A stretch of 64,000 nt of DNA. It comes from Tsukamurella sp. PLM1 (GTDB lineage: Bacteria > Actinomycetota > Actinomycetes > Mycobacteriales > Mycobacteriaceae). The DNA lies in NCBI RefSeq assembly GCF_023168325.1, contig NZ_AP025688.1:4278001-4342000 (forward strand), given 5' to 3'. The notes under the pieces were generated by a model that was not told the origin of the DNA, made no database searches, and saw only the letters and a program-made list of their open reading frames with translations. The position numbers and the translations under genes are program-made. How positions within the stretch are numbered: position 1 is the stretch's first letter; every line of letters starts with the position of its first letter. Below are positions 9,330 through 17,787 of the stretch, piece by piece.

Positions 9330-10429
9330 CCTGCCGCATCCATTCGTGTTGTGATGCGACCGCTCTCGAAGGCAGCTTTGAGCTCCTTCCGGGCGGCCTC
9401 GGCGGCCTCGTCGATCTTGATCGTATCGAGTAGCCCGGCGTCGAGCCGTTCATGGCAGGTGCGGATTGCTCGTTGGCATCCGACCCTGATCAGGGTCATC
9501 AGTGAGCCGATCTGCCCGGTGGATCGGATGTAGAGGTAGTCCGAGAGGTCACCCGCGATCATGCCTGGATACTTGTCCGCGAGGACCACCTTCTGCTCAA
9601 TCCTTTTGAGAGTTCGGCTCCAATCCTGTCGCCCTGAGTCGCCGGTGAGATCGAAGGGGTCCATCGTCAATCTCGTGGTCCGTCTGCCGGTTTGTGCAAG
9701 AAGTGCACCTTGGTATGCGTCGCCCTCGGAGAACATGCCTCGGTCCTTGAGGTCGACGCCGGCGAAGATCATGGTCACCGGAAACTCGTTAGCGATGTAT
9801 TTGAAGTGGTTGCTGACTTCGACACCGGAGGTGGATCGGAGCCGGAGGAAGTGGAGGTCGTCGACGATGAGGATCTTGGTCTCGCACTTGAGGACGCTGT
9901 TGAGGGCACGCTGCGCGAAGTCTGCCGCGCTGCCTCGTGTTTGACCGGGGTGTGCGTAGAAGGACAGCATCGCGCGATTGAAGTCGCGCAGGCCGGTGTT
10001 GCCGGTCAAGCCGACTCGGCAGACGGGCCATCGTTCGTTGCCATCTTGTGTCTGCTCGCCACGTTCTGCGATCTCGCGGCGGTGGAAGGCTTTGGCGAAC
10101 GCCAGCATCGCAGTCGTCTTACCCAAGCCGGGAACCGCGTCGATGGCGACTGCACCCTTCGGCTTGTCGCAGTCTTGGGCATTGGAGTCGATGATGTCCC
10201 ATAGGTCCTCGTGGACGTCAGCGAGTTGCCGAGTCCTCAGGGTCCCCAGGTTTGCGTGCCAGTCCCTGCGTTCTCGGTCGTACGCGGATCGTGCGTTGTC
10301 GCTTAGCGCCTCGAGTTGATTGCGGTTCAGTTGCTCGGGCGGAACGCGGTCCGGTGTGTTGACGAACTTCCTCCAGCCTTCCTTCCGTGCCAGGGTGAGG
10401 TTGTCGAGGGCCGGGCGGGGCTCGTTCAT
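9326..10429 (-). CDS. tnsC: TnsC/TniB-type AAA ATPase of the transposon
   Basis: 367 aa. ATP-dependent regulator that links target selection (TniQ) to transposase activation. Walker A is GLGKTT at about residue 105; Walker B is KILIVDDLHFL at about residue 195; an arginine-rich C-terminal region follows. The start overlaps the tnsB stop by 4 nt, and the stop overlaps the tniQ start. Length and motif spacing fit TniB/TnsC proteins of Tn7/Tn5053-type elements. The ORF is intact. Confidence 0.92.
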   Translation of the reverse strand: MNEPRPALDNLTLARKEGWRKFVNTPDRVPPEQLNRNQLEALSDNARSAYDRERRDWHANLGTLRTRQLADVHEDLWDIIDSNAQDCDKPKGAVAIDAVPGLGKTTAMLAFAKAFHRREIAERGEQTQDGNERWPVCRVGLTGNTGLRDFNRAMLSFYAHPGQTRGSAADFAQRALNSVLKCETKILIVDDLHFLRLRSTSGVEVSNHFKYIANEFPVTMIFAGVDLKDRGMFSEGDAYQGALLAQTGRRTTRLTMDPFDLTGDSGRQDWSRTLKRIEQKVVLADKYPGMIAGDLSDYLYIRSTGQIGSLMTLIRVGCQRAIRTCHERLDAGLLDTIKIDEAAEAARKELKAAFESGRITTRMDAAG

Positions 10430-12587
10430 ACGTCCTCCACTGCATCGGCGTAGTAGTCCTCGTCGCTGACCTGGTCGAACTCGTCGTCGTCACCACCGGC
10501 GGGTTGCTCTGTCCCGATAGCTTCCGATAACTCGGCCGAGTTATCGGAAGCTATCGGGACAGTCGTTGGGGCCGACTGGGCAAGGATTCGCGCGACCGAG
10601 GGCAGGGATCTCACAGCAGGTTCGCCGACCATGCGGTCAAACTCCTGTGCCGTTCTTGCCATCCGTAGCGCGATCCTCCGATCGATGGCGGAGGTTCCCA
10701 GGCCGATTTTCCATCGTTCGAGGAGGTCGTCGACTGCGAGGCGGTCGTCGGGGTAGCGATATTTCGATGCTGCAAGCTTGCGTGCGTATGCGAGAGCGTC
10801 CTCGCTGAACGGCATCGCTACGGCGAGCGTGTGCTCCCATGCGAGGGGGTACCACTTGTTGTCGTCGGGTCGTCGGATGTAGACCGTGGTGATGTCGTCG
10901 GGGTCGTAGTAGATCGGCCACTTCCCGCTTGCCTCACCGGTGTACGGACTTGTCATGTTGCGCAGGCCGTTGAGTCCTTCACCGTTGTAACGACGGCCAT
11001 CGAGTTCGACACCGTAGTGGAGGATCTTCCGCCACCTAGGCTTGAGGAACTCGTATGCAAGATCGGGGTCTCTGGGGGCTTCGATGTAGCCGGCGCGAGC
11101 CACGCCGTGCTCGAACATCGCTGCGGGCGACATCCGTAGGCCCGGCACTCGGGGGTCGACGAGGCTCGAGTGCGGACGGTGGTGATAGACGACCGCGATC
11201 CATTCGCGGATGATGGTCTCAAGTTCGTCGATGTAGAAGAAGGCGTCAGCTTCGGGGCTCTCGCCTCGCGAGTGGATGTCAGGTCCCTTGTAACCGGGAA
11301 GTGCCTGGAGTAGATCTTCGCGGATTGTCCTGAAGAACCGCTCGACCGGTCCCTTGTCACGTCCGGTTCGCAGACGTGCTGGCTGGACAGATATTCCCAT
11401 CCGCTGACAGACACTCATCATGTGCTGCGACAAGTACACCTTGCCGTGGTCGACGACAAGGGTCTCAGGCACGATGGCCGGTCCGGCCGTGCCAGATGAT
11501 GTGCGCTCAGCACTCAGGTCAACCAGAACTGATCGCGGTAGTCCGTGTTCAGGCCACACCGCGTGCGCCGGCCAGTTCTCGCCGGCCGGCCTCGGGTGAT
11601 AGACCTCGTACAGTACGGTCGCCACATCGACGGACTTCGTCGAAACCGGCGTCAGACGCAACCCGGTAATGCACCTTGTGTACCAGTCCATCGCGACCGT
11701 CAGCTCGATCTGGACCCACCGCAGAGTCACTGGATCAAGGCCGAAAACATCCAACCTGGTTGTATCCATCAGTAGGTATTCACCAGGTCGCGTCGGTCGG
11801 AGCTTGCCGTATACGCCGTCCGGACGTGCAGCTATGTCGCGGTTTCGCTTCGCCGATAGACGGAACGTCGGATATCGCTGCTCGAGGTCAGCCAGGACTC
11901 GAAATGCTGTCGCGCGAGATGGAGGTTCGACGGCGCCGTCGAACTTCGCGATGACTCGGGCATTCGTGCGGTTGATGACCATGGTTCGTGATGGCTTCGA
12001 CAGCGCACCGTGCTCGACCATGACTTCAATCGCGATTTCTTCCCAGCGCGGGTCGACGGTGGTGGTTGGCGAAGCGGTGATGTTCGCTCGCCTCGCATCG
12101 ACTAGGCCCGCTTCACCGTGTGCTTGGTAGCCCCGGACCCATCGTCGTACGGTGCGCGGGCCGACGCCTAGTTCTTGTGCCTTGGATGCGTAGCGCTCGC
12201 CTAGTGGTCGGCCTGGGAGTACTTGGCTCGTGGTTCGCCGCGGGTCGCGAGTTCTTCGTTGCCGGCCTTGAACCCTGTGAGGACTTCGCGGATGTGCGAT
12301 GCGCGCTCGGAGAGGGCGTTGAGTTCTCGCTGGTTGAGGGTCGCCAGGACCGCGCCTGCCGGTTCGATGTCGTCGTTCGCTCGGATTCCGGTGTCGCTCG
12401 TGAGGACCTTGCCACGGCCGGACCCGGTGAGGTCTTTGGCCGCAATCCTCCGGTAGTGATTGCCCGTTTGGTCCTTCGCGAGTACCTGCAGTGTGCCGCC
12501 GGCAGCATCAAGTTCGACGACTTCCAATGTTTCGCCGTCGTAGTAGATCTGAGCGCCGACACCCAGACGGACTGCGCTGCTTCTCAT
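10426..12587 (-). CDS. tnsB: TnsB/TniA-type DDE transposase (one-base frameshift near 12207)
   Basis: Joined protein about 720 aa. The N-terminal 125 residues (from ATG 12587) form a small beta-rich domain ending K-Y-S-Q-A-D. The next frame carries a helix-turn-helix (LGERYASKAQELGVGPRTVR) and then the catalytic domain. DDE residues: D in LMDTTRLDVF, D in VVDHGKVYL and E in DKGPVERFF. A Mu-type C-terminal barrel and an acidic tail follow. The helix-turn-helix has no start codon in its own frame, so the two parts must be one gene. Adding a C at GACCAC (12204-12209) restores A-D-P-L-G-E-R. The segment coding the C-terminal tail contains a 54-bp perfect palindrome. Confidence 0.88.
10509..10562. 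repeat. 54-bp perfect palindrome inside tnsB
   Basis: Two 27-nt arms (10509-10535 and 10536-10562) are exact reverse complements with no spacer. Each arm begins CTGTCCCGATAGCTTCC when read inward. The palindrome lies in frame in the TnsB C-terminal tail (TVPIASDNSAELSEAIGTEQ). Each arm also contains CCGATA twice. Function unknown. Confidence 0.95.
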
Positions 12588-13315
12588 TGAATCTCCCTTA
12601 TCAGGTGATGCTCGGTCAGACGGCTATCGAGGTCAACGGAGATCTGTTGGGTCCACATCATGTGGAAGAGGGCTGCACGAACGAAGTCACGCTGTCCGGG
12701 GAACTGGCTCAGGACGTCAGCGACGCGCATCCCAACAGATGCGACCTCACGGATCTGTAGGACGAGGTCGCCGTCGACGTATCGGTTGTGTCTGAATCCA
12801 GCGAGGAACCGGACGTTCATCATCCGCGTGGCAGGGGGTTCGGAAGCAATTTCGTAGCGCCATCCGCGCTCCTCGATGAGTTCCCGAGTCCACTCCAGCG
12901 TCGCCGCGACCTTGACCTTGCCGACGAACTCCGCGGGTTTGACATCCACCACGACAGGGCCGGTCTCGGTGTCTAGGAGATAGTCCGGGACGTGGTTCCG
13001 GGTCTTTCCATCGATCATCGTGGTCAGGCGGAATGGCTGGGCCGCGATGTTTCGGACGCTTGTGTTGAAGTCCGCGAGGATCAGGTTGGCGAGCTCTAGG
13101 CGTGATTCGTAGATCACAAGGCTCTGTGTCGTAGCCGACCAGTACGAACCGGAGTAGTAGGTCTGCCCCAGGTATGAGCGGAACGTTCGCCACGGTGCGG
13201 CTGTCGCCAGTTCGGTCATCGACGCAGCCGCTAGGTGGATAGTGTGCTCGCGCTCATCTAGACCGCTGCGGTACGACACTTCCGCCGCGGGCCCCGAGAC
13301 GCTTCCGGGAGGCAC
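12584..13315 (-). CDS. tnsA: TnsA-like endonuclease of the transposon
   Basis: 243 aa from GTG 13315; ATG 13219 (MTELATAAPWRTFRSYLGQ) is a plausible alternative that still contains the whole conserved core. PD-(D/E)XK-type nuclease: E in YESRLELA (about residue 70), D in VPDYLLD (about 110) and V-V-D-V-K-P (about 122). TnsA cuts the 5' transposon ends so that, with TnsB, the element leaves by cut-and-paste. First gene of the tns operon; its stop overlaps the tnsB start by 4 nt. It lies next to the transposon end that abuts dnaB. Confidence 0.88.
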   Translation of the reverse strand: MPPGSVSGPAAEVSYRSGLDEREHTIHLAAASMTELATAAPWRTFRSYLGQTYYSGSYWSATTQSLVIYESRLELANLILADFNTSVRNIAAQPFRLTTMIDGKTRNHVPDYLLDTETGPVVVDVKPAEFVGKVKVAATLEWTRELIEERGWRYEIASEPPATRMMNVRFLAGFRHNRYVDGDLVLQIREVASVGMRVADVLSQFPGQRDFVRAALFHMMWTQQISVDLDSRLTEHHLIREIQ

Positions 13316-13379
13316 AGGGTCGACGCTGCCACTCGTAGCCGGTAGACGGTGGGATGCGGCACGGCGTGTCTCAGCTATC

Positions 13380-13443
13380 TGGCCAAAAGGTCAAGCAGTG
13401 GCCAGGTGACGTGAGATTTGGCCACGAAACCTGAGACCCTACA
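13380..13443. repeat. Right end of the Tn7-like element: spaced TGGCCA sites and TACA terminus
   Basis: TGGCCA occurs at 13380, 13399 and 13419 (spacings 19 and 20 bp), consistent with an array of transposase-binding sites. Read from the outside, the end begins TGTAGGGTCTCAGG (13443 inward); TGT...ACA termini are the Tn7-family rule. The next five bases, GCGGT, would be the target duplication, but its partner was not found. Confidence 0.65.
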
Positions 13444-13451
13444 GCGGTGGT

Positions 13452-14858
13452 TCAGCCCTTGGCCATGTCCACGAAGCGCGAGTAATGCAGCTGGTGGGCG
13501 ACGGTGACGGTCGCCGTGGGCCCGGCGCGGTGCTTGCCAAGGATGAAGTCGGCCTCGCCGGCGCGGGGATCGTCGCGCTCGTAGGCGTCGGGGCGATGCA
13601 CCAGGACGACCATGTCGGCGTCCTGCTCGAGCGAGCCGGACTCGCGGAGGTCGGCCACCTGGGGCTTCTTGTCGGTGCGCTGCTCGGGGCCACGGTTGAG
13701 CTGCGCCACGGCGATCAGCGGGACCTCGAGCTCCTTCGCGAGCAGCTTCAGCTGGCGGGAGAACTCCGAGACCTCCTGCTGGCGCGACTCGACCTTCTTG
13801 CCCGACGTCATCAGCTGCAGGTAGTCGATCACGATCAGCTTGAGATCGTGCCGCTGCTTGAGCCGCCGTGCCTTCGCGCGGATCTCCATCATCGTGAGGT
13901 TCGGCGAATCGTCCACGAACAGCGGGGCCTCGGAGATCTCCGACATGCGGCGCGCGAGCCGCGTCCAGTCGTCGTCGGACATCTTGCCCGAGCGCATGTC
14001 CGCCAGCTTGATCCGCGCCTCCGCGGAGAGCAGGCGCATCACCACCTCGGTCTTGCTCATCTCGAGGCTGAACAGCACGCCGGGCATGTGGTTCTCGATC
14101 GCGCACGAGCGCAGCACGTCCAGCGCCATCGTCGACTTACCCGCGCCCGGGCGTCCGGCCACGATGATCATCTGCCCGGCGTGCAGGCCGTTGGTGAGCG
14201 CGTCGAAGTCGGTGAACCCGGTGGGCACGCCCATGCTGATGCCGCCGCGCGAGGCGATGGCGTCGATCTCGTCCATCGTCGGCTGGAGCAGTTCCTCGAG
14301 GATCACGTAGTCCTCGGACGCCTTGCGCTCGGTCACGTCGTACACGGCGGCCTGCGCGCGGTCGACGACCTCGGCGACGTCGGCACCGTCGGACCCCGAG
14401 TAGCCGTACTGGACGATCCTGGTCCCGGCCTCGACGAGCCGACGCAGGATCGCCTTCTCCGCGACGATCTCGGCGTAGTAGCCGGCGTTCGCGGCCGTGG
14501 GCACCGTGGAGATCAGCGTGTGCAGATACGGCGCGCCACCGACCCGCTTGAGCTCGCCCTTGCGGTCGAGGGCCGCGGAGACGGTGACGGCGTCCGCGGG
14601 CTCACCCGCGCCGTACAGGTCGAGGATCGCGTCGTACACCGACTGGTGCGCGGGCCGGTAGAAGTCCCCCGGGCTCAGGAGCTCCAGCACGTCCGCGATC
14701 GCGTCCTTCGAGAGCATCATCGCGCCGAGGACGGACTGCTCGGCGGCCATGTCCTGCGGGGGCTGGCGGCCGAAGTCCTCGGGCGGCGGACCGTCGGGCG
14801 AGGGGCCGGCGCCGTTCGCGGGACCGGGGGTGTACTCCTGCTCGTCCGTGACCGACAC
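13452..14858 (-). CDS. dnaB: Replicative DNA helicase DnaB
   Basis: Hexameric 5'-3' helicase of the replication fork, 468 aa from GTG 14858 (VSVTDEQEYTPG). A GGGAGAGAGG ribosome site lies about 10 nt upstream; longer in-frame starts add unlikely sequence. The N-terminal DnaB domain opens at RQPPQDMAAEQSVLGAMML. RecA-type core: Walker A GRPGAGKST, Walker B LKLIVIDYLQLM, then the AQLNRGPEQRTDK loop and HRAGPTATV. No intein is present (some mycobacterial dnaB genes carry one). The stop codon lies 8 bp from the end of the Tn7-like element, and the coding sequence is intact. Confidence 0.97.
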   Translation of the reverse strand: MSVTDEQEYTPGPANGAGPSPDGPPPEDFGRQPPQDMAAEQSVLGAMMLSKDAIADVLELLSPGDFYRPAHQSVYDAILDLYGAGEPADAVTVSAALDRKGELKRVGGAPYLHTLISTVPTAANAGYYAEIVAEKAILRRLVEAGTRIVQYGYSGSDGADVAEVVDRAQAAVYDVTERKASEDYVILEELLQPTMDEIDAIASRGGISMGVPTGFTDFDALTNGLHAGQMIIVAGRPGAGKSTMALDVLRSCAIENHMPGVLFSLEMSKTEVVMRLLSAEARIKLADMRSGKMSDDDWTRLARRMSEISEAPLFVDDSPNLTMMEIRAKARRLKQRHDLKLIVIDYLQLMTSGKKVESRQQEVSEFSRQLKLLAKELEVPLIAVAQLNRGPEQRTDKKPQVADLRESGSLEQDADMVVLVHRPDAYERDDPRAGEADFILGKHRAGPTATVTVAHQLHYSRFVDMAKG

Positions 14859-15387
14859 CGCACCCGCCTCTCTCCCGTCCCGGCCTCCGAGGAGGCGCGC
14901 GGACTCGCCGTTGCTCACCCGTAGGTCTAGCGCAGCGCTCTGACAACCTTGCCGTCCGCGCGCTCGCGACCAACGCCCGTGAACGCTAAGCCCTCCGCGC
15001 GCGGACGCAAAGCCGACCTGTGGATGAAGCTGTGCACTTCTTGTGGAGGGCGCGCGACCAGCATGGGGACGCCGGTGTGGAGGGATGGGGAAAACCTGTG
15101 GAAACAAACATCGGACATCGATAACGTCCCTGGTCAGGGCGGTCCGAATTCATGCACGGGCTGTGGAGTGACATCCGCCCGCGTGTCGCACCGTCCTGAC
15201 ATTCGGGCGTGTCGTCAGTGCATCGTTCCCCGGCGGGTGGTCAAACGCACCCCCGTTGTTACCGATCGGTCACCTCGCGGCCTCACTACCTGCGAGAACA
15301 CGTTCGTGGCAACGAGGCCGCCTTCTTCCTGCGCCCTGCACCGAGTAGCCTGATCCGAGCATCATTCACAGCGGAAGGACGCCCCCG
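14859..15387. other. Divergent intergenic region between dnaB and the secreted-protein gene
   Basis: 529 nt without a credible gene. It contains the dnaB ribosome site (about 14868-14877), a 10-bp palindrome ACCGATCGGT at 15261-15270 and a GGAAGGA ribosome site before the gene at 15388. It probably holds two divergent promoters; I could not assign -10/-35 boxes. Confidence 0.5.
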
Positions 15388-15882
15388 ATGAACACCTCCA
15401 CGATCTCGACGCGCACAGCCGGCGTCGCGGTCGCGCTCGCGGCTGTCGCCACGTGCGCCATCGGACCCGCGGCGGCGGCGCCGAAGCCCGCTCCGAAGCC
15501 GAAGCCCGCCTCCGTCACGGCCACGTGCTCCAGCGCCAACCCGATGTTCGTCATCGGTGGCGATCAACTGACCTGGAAGGTCACCGCGACTGCCGGCACG
15601 AACGGACAGATCTTCATCTCCGCGACCGGCACCGCCGGCTACCGCGACTTCGTCCTGAGCCAGTTCGCGTCCACCTCGGCCGTGTCGTGGAACAACACCA
15701 CCACGGGCAAGTACGGCACCGCGAAGGTCAGCGGCGTCGGCGCGTCGCCGACCCTGAACAAGACCCCGATCACGACCGGCAAGGGCACCGTCACGTTCAA
15801 CATGGTGATCAAGGCCGGCGCGGGGTCCGAGTGGATCGGCACCCAGACCAGCACGCCGTGCGTCGGCACGCTGAAGGTCTGA
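15388..15882 (+). CDS. Small secreted protein, unknown function
   Basis: 164 aa. A Sec-type signal peptide is clear: basic start, hydrophobic TAGVAVALAAVATCAIG, then an A-A-A-A-P cleavage region at about residue 30. A K-P-A-P-K-P linker and a Thr/Ser/Gly-rich beta domain with two cysteines (TATCSS and TPCVG) follow, probably disulfide-linked. I do not recognise a family. It stands alone between dnaB (divergent) and rplI (convergent) with its own GGAAGGA ribosome site. A strong hairpin follows the stop. Confidence 0.75.
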   Translation: MNTSTISTRTAGVAVALAAVATCAIGPAAAAPKPAPKPKPASVTATCSSANPMFVIGGDQLTWKVTATAGTNGQIFISATGTAGYRDFVLSQFASTSAVSWNNTTTGKYGTAKVSGVGASPTLNKTPITTGKGTVTFNMVIKAGAGSEWIGTQTSTPCVGTLKV

Positions 15883-15897
15883 CACCCGGGCCCGCAG

Positions 15898-15942
15898 ACG
15901 ACGAACGCCCCCACCGCCGATGGCGATGGGGGCGTTCGTCGT
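15898..15942. terminator. Bidirectional terminator between the secreted-protein gene and rplI
   Basis: A perfect 15-bp GC-rich stem (15898-15912 with 15928-15942) around a 15-nt loop lies between two convergent genes. There is no U-tract, as is usual in actinobacteria. Confidence 0.85.
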
Positions 15943-15947
15943 AGGAA

Positions 15948-16400
15948 CTACTGCGCCGAGACGGTGAGCGCGAACTTCGCGCGGACGTCCGGGTGCAGGG
16001 CCACGACCACGGGGAACGAGCCCGTGGACTTGATGTGGCCCTCGGGCAGCTCGATGCTGCGCTTGTCGACCACGGGCCCACCGGCGGCCTTGAGGGCGCC
16101 GGCGACGTCGGCAACGGTGACCGAGCCGAACAGCTTGCCCGACTCGGCGGTCTTCACGGTCAGCGAGACGGCCTCGAGGCCCTCGATGGCCTGCTTCAGC
16201 TCGTTGGCGTGATCGAGGCCGCGCACGCGCTTGGCCTCCTGGCTGCGGCGGATGCCCTCGACCTGCTTCTCGGCGCCACGGGTGGCGACGATGGCCAGGC
16301 CGCGGGGCAGCAGGTAGTTGCGGCCGTAGCCGTCCTTGACCTCGACGGTGTCGCCGGGGCCGCCCAGGTTGTCGACATCGGCGGTGAGGATGAGCTTCAT
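15948..16400 (-). CDS. rplI: 50S ribosomal protein L9
   Basis: 150 aa from ATG 16400 ([20 protein letters not shown]) with a GGAGGGTG ribosome site 6 nt upstream. It carries the L9 N-terminal signature ([16 protein letters not shown]), the long connecting helix and the C-terminal rRNA-binding domain ([14 protein letters not shown]). Last gene of the rpsF-ssb-rpsR-rplI operon, 13 nt after rpsR. Intact. Confidence 0.98.
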   Translation of the reverse strand: MKLILTADVDNLGGPGDTVEVKDGYGRNYLLPRGLAIVATRGAEKQVEGIRRSQEAKRVRGLDHANELKQAIEGLEAVSLTVKTAESGKLFGSVTVADVAGALKAAGGPVVDKRSIELPEGHIKSTGSFPVVVALHPDVRAKFALTVSAQ

Positions 16401-16413
16401 TTCTTCACCCTCC

Positions 16414-16671
16414 TTAGCGGGTCGTCGACGTGAACGGCAGCAGAGCCACCTCACGCGCGTTCTTGACGGCGATCGCGATGTCGCGCTGGTGCTGGACGCA
16501 GTTGCCCGTCACGCGACGGCTGCGGATCTTGCCCCGCTCCGACAGGAACCGACGCAGCAGCGTGGTGTCCTTGTAGTCGATCTTGGTGTTCTTCTCCTTG
16601 CAGAACGTGCACGCCTTGGCCTTGACGGCCTTCTCGACGCGCACCTTCCGGCCATTGCCCTTACCGGCCAT
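16414..16671 (-). CDS. rpsR: 30S ribosomal protein S18
   Basis: 85 aa. Typical S18 core ([20 protein letters not shown]) and C-terminal [14 protein letters not shown]. The CxxC pair in ACTFCKEKN plus the Cys in TGNCVQH suggest the zinc-binding (C+) form; many actinobacteria also keep a cysteine-less copy elsewhere. Third gene of the ribosomal operon, between ssb and rplI. Confidence 0.97.
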   Translation of the reverse strand: MAGKGNGRKVRVEKAVKAKACTFCKEKNTKIDYKDTTLLRRFLSERGKIRSRRVTGNCVQHQRDIAIAVKNAREVALLPFTSTTR

Positions 16672-16739
16672 GGTGTTGGTACTCCTTGTTGAGGTCTATC
16701 CGGGCAGCGAGGTGCCCGTACACAGTGTTCGATCCGGGA

Positions 16740-17272
16740 TCAGAACGGCGGATCGTCGGTGCCGCCGCCGAAGTTGCTCCCGGCCGCGGGGGCGCTGCCC
16801 CACGGATCGTCTGCGGGCTGGTTCTGGCGCGGAGCCTGCTGCGCGGGCTGGCTGTAACCGCCACCGCCGCCCTGCTGGCCGCCACCGAAACCGCCGCCAC
16901 CGCCGCCGCGCTGCGTGCGCGTCGGCTTCGCCGTCGCGTACCTCGGGAGGGGCCGATCTCGTCGACCTCGAGCTCCACCACCGTGCGCCGCTGACCCTCG
17001 CGATCGTCGTACGACCGCTGCTTGAGCCGGCCGGAGACGATGACGCGCGTGCCCTTCGTGAGCGACTCGGCGACGTTCTCCGCCGCCTCGCGCCAGATGT
17101 TGCAGCGCAGGAACAGCGCCTCGCCGTCCTTCCACTCATTGGTGTTGCGGTCGAACGTGCGCGGCGTGGAGGCGACGGTGAAGTTGGCCACTGCGGCCCC
17201 CGACGGGGTGAAGCGCAGCTCCGGATCCGCCGTCAGATTGCCGATGACCGTGATGACCGTATCGCCTGCCAT
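16740..17272 (-). CDS. ssb: Single-stranded DNA-binding protein (one-base frameshift near 16944)
   Basis: Joined length about 177 aa. OB fold: [20 protein letters not shown], then [15 protein letters not shown] and [11 protein letters not shown]. The frame then breaks; one added base restores L-R-Y-A-T-A-K, as in mycobacterial SSB, followed by a Gly/Gln-rich linker and the acidic tip DDPPF that recruits partner proteins. Second gene of the operon, 27 nt after rpsF. Because ssb is essential and the break is a single base, a sequencing error is by far the likeliest cause. Confidence 0.93.
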
Positions 17273-17299
17273 GGTGACTCTCCCTGATTCGTTGTACGG

Positions 17300-17584
17300 C
17301 TAGTTCTGCCGCAGCACCTTAGTGCGAAGCACCGACTCGTTCAGCTTGAGCTGACGATCGAGCTCGTTCACGGTGGCGGGCTCGGCGGTCAGATCGATCA
17401 CCGCGTAGATGCCCTCGGAGTTCTTGGTGATCTCGTAGGCGAGACGACGCTTGCCCCAGATATCGACGTTCTCCACCGATCCGCCGTCCTTGCGGACCAC
17501 GTTCAGGAAGGTCTCGAGCGAGGGAGCGACGGTGCGCTCATCCAGGCTCGGATCCAGGATCACCATCAGTTCGTACTTACGCAT
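17300..17584 (-). CDS. rpsF: 30S ribosomal protein S6
   Basis: 94 aa from ATG 17584 ([19 protein letters not shown]). It has the conserved [10 protein letters not shown] strand and ends KVLRQN. A purine-rich AGGAGG ribosome site lies upstream. First gene of the rpsF-ssb-rpsR-rplI operon. The divergent neighbour is the mce operon, whereas in mycobacteria the neighbour is the Rv0051/ponA1 block. Confidence 0.97.
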   Translation of the reverse strand: MRKYELMVILDPSLDERTVAPSLETFLNVVRKDGGSVENVDIWGKRRLAYEITKNSEGIYAVIDLTAEPATVNELDRQLKLNESVLRTKVLRQN

Positions 17585-17744
17585 GGGCTTTCGCCTCCTC
17601 CTATGGACTATGCGGCCGCGGACTCTCCGCGGCAGGAGTGTCGCCGCATCGGCAACCGCCCCAGGGTACCCCAATGCCTCGCCACCAGCGAAATCAGGAA
17701 AGTGACGCCGCGCTCGGATATATGTGGCCGAAATCACCCACAGC

Positions 17745-17764
17745 TAGAGAATATTCCCTAACAT
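17745..17764. promoter_or_regulatory. Candidate operator upstream of the yrbE-mce operon
   Basis: TAGAGAATATTCCCTAACAT; the first 16 bases are a near-perfect palindrome with one mismatched pair. It lies 24 nt before the yrbEA start. A 17-of-20 match occurs at 38785-38804 and a half-site near 31869, so it may be the binding site of a shared repressor. Confidence 0.55.
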
Positions 17765-17787
17765 ATGGCGGACGAAGGGAGGCGCCG

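Larger units (their letters stand above)
6619..13443 (-). mobile_element. Tn7-like transposon (tnsA, tnsB, tnsC, tniQ); left boundary not resolved
   Basis: Four minus-strand genes with ATGA-type overlaps encode a TnsA endonuclease, a TnsB DDE transposase, a TnsC AAA ATPase and a very large TniQ/TnsD target selector. The tnsA-proximal end is marked by three TGGCCA sites (13380, 13399, 13419) and a TACA terminus at 13440-13443. It lies 8 bp from the dnaB stop codon. This is the arrangement of Tn7 itself, whose tnsA-side end sits beside glmS. The span given starts at the tniQ stop because the left end could not be identified; the element may reach further left. Confidence 0.8.

Noticed and set aside
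12204..12209. Programmed -1 frameshift in tnsB as the favoured explanation
   Set aside because: There is no slippery heptamer, and many unrelated genes in the window have the same kind of one-base loss, so a miscall is simpler.
13380..13424. TGGCCA repeats as a CRISPR array
   Set aside because: The repeats are only 6 bp with 13-14-bp spacers and no cas genes; they fit transposon end sites.
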